Below are positions 55,872 to 64,000 of a DNA stretch of 64,000 nucleotides, one piece after another (the stretch's first letter is position 1; each line of letters starts with the position of its first letter). The position numbers and the translations under genes were made by a program. Source of the DNA: Botryococcus braunii (lineage: Eukaryota; Chlorophyta; Trebouxiophyceae); assembly GCA_002005505.1 (NCBI GenBank), contig KV908563.1, positions 1 to 64,000 of the forward strand, in the 5' to 3' direction. The notes beneath the pieces were generated by a model. It ran no database searches, was not told the DNA's origin, and saw nothing but the letters and a program-made list of their open reading frames with translations.

Positions 55872-57250
55872 TGTGAAAGGTTATGGGCAGAGAGAACACC
55901 TGTAAGTCCGCAAAAGGATTTGTCAATGCACTGTAGAGGTTTCGTCAGTCAGACCTCGACACACCCTTTGCGCGCGACTGATACAGGTTCGACAGGAGCG
56001 CCTTCCCTTGCGGCAACCAAAAAGCAAGTGCGACTGTCTCAAACACAAATCAAATATGCAATAGCAAGCTTCAACTTGTAGCAAACAGACAGGACTTCCA
56101 TTCCGTGGCACAGGATTCGGCCAACCAACGAATCGATTACATGGGACAATATTACTGCTTGCCCTACTGGCACAATCTCATATACGCATAAATTACTTCT
56201 CACATCAGCTGGTTTTATAGCATCGTCTCAAACATGTTCTGTGCCGGACCTGAGTCCGGCACACTCATTCCCTTGACGACCTAACAGCACAGCTTTGCGA
56301 CAGTCAACGAAATATCTAACCAAATAGGAATTATCTCATTAAATCACAACTACATCAATACCTGTAAGTCCGCAAAAGGATTTGTCAATGCACTGTAGAG
56401 GTTTCGTCAGTCAGACCTCGACACACCTATTGCCCCAAGCATTACGATTTAGCCAGAGCAATGAGCAACATTGCAAATGCAGTGGTTATCAAATACATCA
56501 TGCTATTCTATCATCTGTCAAAGTGCCAACGTACCCTTTGCGCGCGACTGATACAGGTTCGACAGGAGCGCCTTCCCTTGCGGCAACCAAAAAGCAAGTG
56601 CGACTGTCTCAAACACAAATCAAATATGCAATAGCAAGCTTCAACTTGTAGCAAACAGACAGGACTTCCATTCCGTGGCACAGGATTCGGCCAACCAACG
56701 AATGACGAGTCTGTCGCCTCCAGCAGTTAAATACCTGACCGTGTTTGGCGCCCAAGGGACTCGATAAAAGTCGAGTCCCTGAAAGCTTCTCATTCCAAAA
56801 AGTCCCTAATTGGTAATCCAATACGGATGATGTGTCCTAGACAAAATACCTAAAGGTCCCATTTTCTGTACCTAATTAAACACACTGATGTGGCCGCCTA
56901 AGAATTAGTTTGACTGACCTCGAAGACGTATTCGAGGTCCCAAAAAACAAGTTCCACTGAGTGCCACGATGCTGTGTGAGTCAATGCAAAGTTGTCCAAA
57001 CCTCTATGTGAAGTTACGTGAGGAAGACTGAGGTCTGTCAAGGAATTATGTCGCTTCACAGCCAAGTTCCTAGGACTAGCTGGAAGAAGTATGCAGTAGT
57101 TTGCACCTAAGGCCCAACAGTGTTGTGCCGTCCAGGGCAGCCTGGCATGCACGACTGTTTTGCCTAGGATGAGTCAGAAGAATACCTCTGAATAAGTCCA
57201 ACAGTAATGCTCCCTAAGTAATTACCTGATCTAGGTCATTACCTACAACA
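55872..57250 (-). repeat. Family A LTR, long form with one U3 unit, 1379 bp (5' LTR of A12)
   Basis: TGTGAAAGG to CTACAACA. It is followed by CTAGG, which begins a diverged LTR in mid-sequence, so A12 was inserted into an older LTR. Confidence 0.9.
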
Positions 57251-58196
57251 CTAGGACACATCATACGTATTGGATTACCAATTAGGGACCTTTTGGAGTG
57301 GTAAGTTTTGAGGCACCCTTGGGCGCCAAACACGGTCAGGTATATAATTGCTGGAGGCGACAGCCTCAGCATTCGTTTGATTGGTTTAATCCTGAGCCAC
57401 GGACTGGAAGTCCTGTCTGTTTGATGCAAATTGAAGCTTGCTCTTGCATATTTGATTTGTCTTTGAGACAGTCGTACTTGTTTTTTGGTTGCCGCAACGG
57501 AAGGCGCTCCTGTCGAACCTGTATCAGTCGCGCCAAAGGGTACGTTGTTATTATGACAGAGGATAGAATAGCATTATGTATTTGATTTACACCGTATTTA
57601 CAATGTTGCTCATTGCTCTGTCTAAATCATAATGCTTGGGGCAATAGGTGTGTCGAAGTATGACTTACGAAACCTCTACAGTGCATTGACAAATCCTTTG
57701 CGGACTTACAGGTATTAAATGTAGTTGCGATTTAATGAGATAATTCCTATGTGGTTAGATATTTTGTTGACTCTCGCAAAGCTGTGCTGTTTGGTCGTCA
57801 AGGGAACGAGTGTGCCGGACTCAGGACCGGCACAGAACATATCTGAGACGAGTCTGTGAAACCAGCTGATGTGAGAAGCAATTTATCCGTCTATGAGAAT
57901 GTGCCAGTAGGGCAAGAAGTAATGATGTCCCATGTAATAATTCGTTTGGTTGGCTGAATCCTGAGCCACGGACTGGAAGTCCTGTCTGTTTGATGCAAAT
58001 TGAAGCTTGCTCTTGCATATTTGATTTGTCTTTGAGACAGTCGTACTTGTTTTTTGGTTGCCGCAACGGAAGGCGCTCCTGTCGAACCTGTATCAGTCGC
58101 GCCAAAGGGTCGAGGTCTGACTTACGAAACCTCTACAGTGCACTGACAAATCCTTTGCGGACTTACAGGTGTTCTCTCTGCCCATAACCTTTCACA
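57251..58196 (+). repeat. Diverged family A' LTR, 5' truncated
   Basis: From CTAGGACACATCAT to CTTTCACA, this follows the long-form layout, with two blocks, a 108-bp-like segment in the first and a spacer, but with many substitutions from the young LTRs. Both blocks share the same A'-specific variants (GAGCCACGGACT, TGATGCAAATTG, TCGTACTTG). The first part of the LTR is missing where A12 is inserted. Confidence 0.85.
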
Positions 58197-58289
58197 GTTC
58201 TAAGGCATCCAAATTGAAACTCAAAGACATCGGTGGGGGAGTACCCGTACGGTCCGCGCCAGTCAGCATGAGGCGCCTCTCCTGGCTAT

Positions 58290-58873
58290 TCAGTGATAGC
58301 CACGTTTTAAAACCGCCCCTGGTTTTGTGGTTAGTGCCACATGATATAAATCTTCTTTCGTAAACTGGTCAATCAGCTTCGGTGCTCCCAGCTCTGTCTC
58401 CATGGGCACGGGTTCCACGGGTGGCACAGATTCAACAGGAGCAACATTCGACGTAGGGGACCTTCCACATTACCATTGTCGTCCCAACCATAATCATCTA
58501 CTGTTCGTGCCAGCCAGTCTTCGTAAATGCCCTGGGCTGCTGCGACCCAGCCCGCGAAGTTGGCGGTATCCACTCTGCTGAGATGGTCCGTCATAATCCG
58601 CTCACACAATTCGTGATCATCTTTGTCCTTAAACGCTTTTGCAAGTGCCTTAAACTTATCGGCCCAGTGAGCAAAAATTCGAGAATTGTTGACGATTGCT
58701 AACAAGAGCACTTCATGTTGGGGCAAATACTCATGTGTGTGCCATATAAAATGAACTAAATCTTTCCTAAATGGACATCTAATGTCCGAAGATTCAATGG
58801 CAGATTTGACAGCGGCTAAGAAATCATCGGAAAAGACGATGTTGGTATTAACATCAGAGGTTATCGTAGCCAT
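58290..58873 (-). pseudogene. Possible Gag remnant of a second Ty3-like element, one frameshift
   Basis: An open frame from ATG at 58873 gives an acidic, Trp-containing protein of about 140 residues (MATITSDVNTN...) that I do not recognise as a family. Near 58455 the frame seems to shift: the sequence reads more plausibly in the next frame as a Pro/Val/Glu-rich stretch ending KRGYH with a stop at 58290. I call it Gag-like because its ATG lies three bases after a PBS-like site that itself follows an LTR-like end. A start 22 codons upstream (58939) is possible and would give a signal-peptide-like N-terminus, but would run through the PBS and LTR end. Function unknown. Confidence 0.4.
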
Positions 58874-58875
58874 AA

Positions 58876-58886
58876 CGCCGAAACCA
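58876..58886 (-). promoter_or_regulatory. PBS-like site of the second Ty3-like element
   Basis: Read on the minus strand this is TGGTTTCGGCG, one base from the TGGTATCGGCG at 1374 and 16870. The preceding bases, TACTACATT, parallel TTATTACATT at the gypsy LTR end. Confidence 0.45.
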
Positions 58887-58888
58887 AA

Positions 58889-59180
58889 TGTAGTACTCAG
58901 CAATGCAAGGGAAGAGAAAGGGAATAATACTTGAGACACGGAGCTCGTTACAAAGTAAGATTACTCTCTGAGTTAGTAATCAATGCCCAATGCCCTAGCA
59001 TGGCGCCCTACTTCCCTCCATAGGCTCGGGCAAGTACCCCCCCGATGGAGGTACATAGTACCCCCCAGCTGGGAATATCCCGCCAAGAGCCGGTGGAGCA
59101 CTTGTAACGGGTAACGAGTAGAATCCCCACATGTCACAGGCGGAAGCTAATGACTACAGCAGTACGAGGAGACCGTTACA
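58889..59180 (-). repeat. Possible LTR of the second Ty3-like element, 292 bp
   Basis: On the minus strand it starts TGTAACGG, as does the LTR at 894, and ends GCTGAGTACTACA, similar to GCTGAGTTATTACA at 1358-1371. The interior is not obviously similar. There is no second copy and no target duplication in view, so this is a motif-based inference. Confidence 0.4.
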
Positions 59181-59384
59181 ATCAATCTATACCCCAAGTT
59201 TGTCCCATATGTCGTACATATTTGGACTCTGATAAGATCTACGGATCCTTCCCTCTGTGCTCCCTCACTTTACCCTTTTTATCAATAAGAAATTATTTGA
59301 AGCGTACTTCTGATGATCTCGACCAATTCAGTGACAGGCAACCCTCTTATTCATAAGTAGGAGAGTGTGAAGGGTAGGGACACC
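59181..59384. other. Unassigned unique sequence
   Basis: About 200 bases with no open frame of note, no LTR match and no RNA gene that I can see. Confidence 0.5.
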
Positions 59385-59451
<67 letters not shown>

Positions 59452-59484
59452 ACACGCACGCACGCACCCACGCACGCACGCACA

Positions 59485-59544
<60 letters not shown>
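59385..59544. repeat. CA microsatellite, two blocks
   Basis: Nearly pure CA repeats at 59385-59448 and 59485-59544, separated by CACG-rich and CACCCACG-type variants. Open frames here (poly-Thr/His, poly-Cys/Val) are artefacts of the repeat. Confidence 0.97.
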
Positions 59545-59911
<367 letters not shown>

Positions 59912-60007
59912 GGGCTGAACGATGATTTTCAACCAGACATTGAGATTATCATGACCGGGTTTAGTACCCTGGAGAAAACATTGTCGTGCAGTTATAGCGT
60001 ACACACC

Positions 60008-60009
<2 letters not shown>

Positions 60010-60056
<47 letters not shown>
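60010..60056. repeat. CA microsatellite at the left border of an A' LTR
   Basis: About 22 CA units, directly followed by the LTR terminus TGTGAAAGG. The unique bases 59912-60009 between this and the GA tract show no feature. Confidence 0.95.
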
Positions 60057-60058
<2 letters not shown>

Positions 60059-62234
60059 TGAAAGGTTATGGGCAGAGATAACACCTGTAAGTCCGCAAAG
60101 GATTTGTCAATGCACTGTAGAGGTTTCGTAAGTCAGACCTCTCCACACCCTTTGGCGCGACTGGTTCGACAGGAGCGCCTTCCGTTGCGGCAATCAATAA
60201 ACAAGTACGACTGTCTCAAAGACAAATCAAATATGCAAGAGTGTGAAAGGTTATGGGCAGAGAGAACACCTGTAAGTCCGCAAAAGGATTTGTCAATGCA
60301 CTGTAGAGGTTTCGTCAGTCAGACCTCGACACACCCTTTGCGCGCGACTGATACAGGTTCGACAGGAGCGCCTTCCCTTGCGGCAACCAAAAAGCAAGTG
60401 CGACTGTCTCAAACACAAATCAAATATGCAATAGCAAGCTTCAACTTGTAGCAAACAGACAGGACTTCCATTCCGTGGCACAGGATTCGGCCAACCAACG
60501 AATGACGAGTCTGTCGCCTCCAGCAGTTAAATACCTGACCGTGTTTGGCGCCCAAGGGACTCGATAAAAGTCGAGTCCCTGAAAGCTTCTCATTCCAAAA
60601 AGTCCCTAATTGGTAATCCAATACGGATGATGTGTCCTAGACAAAATACCTAAAGGTCCCATTTTCTGTACCTAATTAAACACACTGATGTGGCCGCCTA
60701 AGAATTAGTTTGACTGACCTCGAAGACGTATTCGAGGTCCCAAAAAACAAGTTCCACTGAGTGCCACGATGCTGTGTGAGTCAATGCAAAGTTGTCCAAA
60801 CCTCTATGTGAAGTTACGTGAGGAAGACTGAGGTCTGTCAAGGAATTATGTCGCTTCACAGCCAAGTTCCTAGGACTAGCTGGAAGAAGTATGCAGTAGT
60901 TTGCACCTAAGGCCCAACAGTGTTGTGCCGTCCAGGGCAGCCTGGCATGCACGACTGTTTTGCCTAGGATGAGTCAGAAGAATACCTCTGAATAAGTCCA
61001 ACAGTAATGCTCCCTAAGTAATTACCTGATCTAGGTCATTACCTACAACAAAGAGCAAGCTTCAATTTGCATCAAACAGACAGGACTTCCAGTCCGTGGC
61101 TCAGGATTCGGCCAACCAAACGAATGATTACATGGGACATCATTACTGCTTGCCCTACTGGCACATTCTCATATACGGATGAATTGCTTCTCACATCAGC
61201 TGGTTTCACAGCATCGTCTAAGATATGTTCTGTGCCGGACCTGAGTCCGGCACACTCGGTCCCTTGACGACCAAACAACACAGCTTTGCGAGAGTCAACA
61301 AAATATCTAACCACAAAGGAATTATCTCATTAAATCGCAACTACATTTAACACCTGTAAGTCCGCAAAGGATTTGTCAATGCACTGTAGAGGTTTCGTAA
61401 GTCAGACCTCGACACACCTATTGCCCCAAGCATTACGATTTAGACAGAGCAATGAGCAACATTGTAAATACGGTGTAAATCAAATACATCATGCTATTCT
61501 ATCCTCTGTCATAATGACAACGTACCCTTTGGCGCGACTGATACAGGTTCGACAGGAGCGCCTTCCGTTGCGGCAACCAAAAAACAAGTACGACTGTCTC
61601 AAAGACAAATCGAATATGCAAGAGCAAGCTTCAATTTGCATCAAACAGACAGGACTTCCAGTCCGTGGCTCAGGATTCGGCCAACCAAACGAATGCTGAG
61701 GCTGTCGCCTCCAGCAATTAAATACCTGACCGTGTTTGGCGCCTCAGGGACTCGATAAAAGTCGAGTCCCTCAAAACTTCCCACTCCAAAAGGTCCCTAA
61801 TTGGTAATCCAATACGTATGTTGTGTCCTAGACAATAAACTAAAGGTCCCATATTATGTACCTAACTAAACACACTGATGTGGCTGCCTAAGAATCAGTT
61901 TGACTGACCTCGAATACGTGTTCGAGGTCCCAAAAACAAATTCCACTGAGTGCCACGATGCTGTGTGAGTCAATGCAAAGTTGTCCTAACCTCTACGTGA
62001 AGTTACGTGAAGGAACTTCAGTCTGTCATAGAATTACGTCGCTTCACAGCCAAGTTCCTAGGACTAGCTGGGAGACATATGCAGTAGTTTACACCTAAGG
62101 CACAACAGTGTCGTGCCGTACTGGGCAGCCTGGCATGCACGACTGTTTTGCCTAGGATGAGTCAGAAGAATATCTCTGAATAAGTCCAACAGTAATGCTC
62201 CCTAAGTAATTACCTGATCTAGGTCATTACCTAC

Positions 62235-62237
<3 letters not shown>
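60057..62237 (-). mobile_element. Diverged family A' LTR (long form, one U3 unit), with a nested solo LTR
   Basis: The LTR runs 60057-60241 and 61056-62237 around a younger solo LTR. It has the complete long-form layout on the minus strand with A'-specific variants in both blocks, a single 51-bp unit, and ends CTACAAC at the start of a TG microsatellite. No internal region adjoins either end, so it appears to be a solo LTR itself. No 5-bp target duplication is visible; the flanks are CA repeats on the left and TG repeats on the right. Confidence 0.85.
60242..61050 (-). mobile_element. Family A solo LTR, short form with one U3 unit, 809 bp, TSD AAGAG
   Basis: A complete short-form LTR inserted in the A' LTR, with AAGAG at 60237-60241 and again at 61051-61055. 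The perfect target duplication and lack of internal sequence show an element insertion followed by LTR-LTR recombination. Confidence 0.95.

Positions 62238-62318
<81 letters not shown>
62238..62318. repeat. TG microsatellite at the right border of the A' LTR
   Basis: About 40 TG units directly after CTACAAC. The complementary CA orientation lies on the other side of the LTR (60010-60056). Confidence 0.97.
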
Positions 62319-62320
<2 letters not shown>

Positions 62321-64000
62321 ATGTGCGCGTGAGTGCGTGCGTGGGTGCATGCGTTCATGCTTGCCTATGAACGAGAAAAGGGTAATGCCACATACAGACC
62401 AGTATTTAAATGTACGACGCAAGACTATAGAGACGCCAAGAACACACACATACGCAGATCTCATTATTCCAAATCCCACCAGCCCGCCAGATCAGTTTGG
62501 CCATTCGCCTGTTGGCATCCAGACGCTTTTTCTTCTCACAACATATTTCCTCAGTTAGAACACGACAAATGTCGCAAACTCAGGAAACTTTAACAACCCT
62601 CTGCTGTATTGATTCGTACTGTGGGGGGAGGTTCCTCAGTTCGGACGGAGTACATGGAGAAGATCGTGTTGATTTACCTTCACATTTTGAACGCAGCTCT
62701 TGCAAGTTGGAGGGGGGCCCTGGTTTCTCCTTGATCCTGGCAGGTAAGTGGGTAATTTACTATCCGCCGTGCAGCGCTGCTTGTCGCGTTTGACGTGAGA
62801 CTGGACTCCTGGAATTACGCGTTTGCCCCCAAAGCCTGAAGCAAGTGCCACCTACACGCCGAAGCATGGGCATTCATGGTTCACATGACGCGTCTGACTC
62901 TTGTGCTGAGCGGCTCCCTGCTGTGCTCGCTTGCGATCCTCTCACCAGATCTGTCTGTTCCGACAAAGTGCCACTCAAAGGGTGGGCTGATCTTTATCCA
63001 GTGCTTTCTTTAAAAGCTTTCTTTATCTGTGTTGCCTGGATTGTGTCTATGATGTTGCTCTCATGAGTCAGGTATTTGATGATTCTGTTTGTGGATTTCC
63101 TCTCACTTCCAAGCCTGTAGTGGTTGTTGAGTTGCGACAGGTGTGAACTGTTCTGGTAGCAGGTGCATGGCATGCATGCACAAATGCTGGCATTTTTATG
63201 GTGCTGCTTGGATGACTGATCGAAGGTCTTGAGAAACCTTGACCTCATGGTCGTCCTAAGACTCATAGGGTGCAGCGGGAGTCTTTTGTCGCACAATTCG
63301 TTAAGGCCACTAAAAGGCCACAGCTGGACTATTGAACCCGACGGTCGTTGCATTTACCATGTTGTTGTGGCAGTCAAGGCAAAGGAAGAACCCTAAGAGA
63401 CCCTTAAAGAAGCTGGAAAACCGGGCTGGGAAGGCAAAGGAAGGACCCTAAGAGCGCACTCGTTAGGCAATGGAGCCGAACATTTTACTTTGTCTCCCTT
63501 GAGCTCGCTGACCACAGAGCTTGGGTTGTTTGCATGACTGGTTCTTGACAATCAGAGGATGACGTGAGCGACTTCAGTACAGTCTAAATAGCACATCCGA
63601 CAAATGCTTTCATGAGTGAGGTAGGCAAGTTCCCGCGAGTTTTGATGATTTGCTCTATGACTAGCCCGCCAAAAAAGGCATACACATGATGAGCAAGTGC
63701 CTTGCTAGGCTTTGACACGTCAAGCCAAATTAAAGACATATAGAAGCACACATTGATCCGAATAACCACTTAGCTGCGCAATCGTGGTGGATTACAGACG
63801 ACGTAATGGAGGAGTGCTTTGTCCTTGTCTTGGCCACCAGTAGATTACAAAAGCGCGCTCTCGAGATCAAAGGTGTGCGGCTACTTCCTAACGCATGTTC
63901 TCAATTTATCACTTCAAAACATCAAATCACATCCAACGATTCCTTCTACAAGTCAATCATACTCGTCACTTAAAGTCTGAATCACCACACTCCACAAAGG
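62319..64000. other. Unique DNA without a recognised gene
   Basis: No retroelement domain, RNA gene or long open frame is seen. A short imperfect direct repeat (GGCAAAGGAAG followed by ACCCTAAGAG after one or two bases) occurs near 63378 and 63436. A possible exon is listed separately. This may be the host flank of the nest. Confidence 0.4.
62569..62743 (+). CDS. Weak candidate for a first coding exon
   Basis: An ATG at 62569 opens a frame of 58 codons (starting MSQTQETLTTLCC) that runs into CAG followed by GTAAGT at 62744, a perfect plant-type 5' splice donor. I do not recognise the peptide, and no matching acceptor or following exon is evident. It could equally be chance. Confidence 0.15.

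Overview
The window is a retrotransposon nest from a nuclear eukaryotic genome, most likely of the green lineage. An interstitial tract of TAAACCC units (plant/green-algal type telomere repeat) lies near the left end, the coding content is Ty1/copia and Ty3/gypsy polyproteins, and one primer-binding site matches the anticodon arm of plant-type initiator tRNA-Met. I see no convincing host gene, no rRNA or tRNA gene and no bacterial feature. I cannot name the species.

Layout. 1-3213: a Ty3/gypsy segment with a complete LTR (894-1371), PBS, gag with a zinc knuckle, and a truncated retropepsin region. 3214-3262: six telomeric units plus one variant, joined directly to the middle of a copia gag-pol. 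3265-16265: minus-strand copies of one copia family (here 'family A'). A host copy has its 5' leader split by a 9.9-kb composite insertion (4829-14727) that carries two further copies, and its own 5' LTR is 14835-16265. 16266-24651: a second copia family ('family B') on the plus strand, open throughout except for a family-A solo LTR (21857-23287) with a perfect 5-bp target duplication. 24652-36024: plus-strand family-A copies, including a fully open 1758-codon copy (29455-34731). 36025-48377: minus-strand family-A copies, with a tandem array of LTR plus 3' pol and a second fully open copy (41398-46674). 48378-57250: one plus and one minus damaged copy in inverted arrangement. 57251-62237: older, diverged family-A LTRs (A'), a short probable Ty3-like remnant, and long CA and GA microsatellites. 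62238-64000: a TG microsatellite, then low-information unique DNA with one weak exon candidate.

Family A in brief. The order is LTR, PBS, gag, protease, integrase, reverse transcriptase, RNase H, polypurine tract, LTR. There is no env. The LTR runs from TGTTGTAGG to CTTTCACA and occurs in a long form (about 1431 bp) and a short form (about 860 bp) that differ by exactly 571 bp. The long form carries a 237-bp block twice, and the first copy holds an extra 108 bp that can be bounded by GT and AG. The 5' end may carry one or two 51-bp units, each beginning with the LTR terminus TGTTGTA. The PBS, GGTTATGGGCCCACC, is complementary to the anticodon stem-loop of initiator tRNA-Met, the internal or half-tRNA priming mode known from Drosophila copia and yeast Ty5, not the usual tRNA 3' end. 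Older A' LTRs have the same layout, and within each subfamily the two blocks resemble each other more than they resemble blocks of the other subfamily.

The copies are very similar to each other, many insertion scars are intact, and two polyproteins are fully open, so amplification is probably recent. Several junctions (inverted joins, deletion-only patches, the telomere join) could be true rearrangements or assembly artefacts of a repeat-dense region, and I flag both possibilities.
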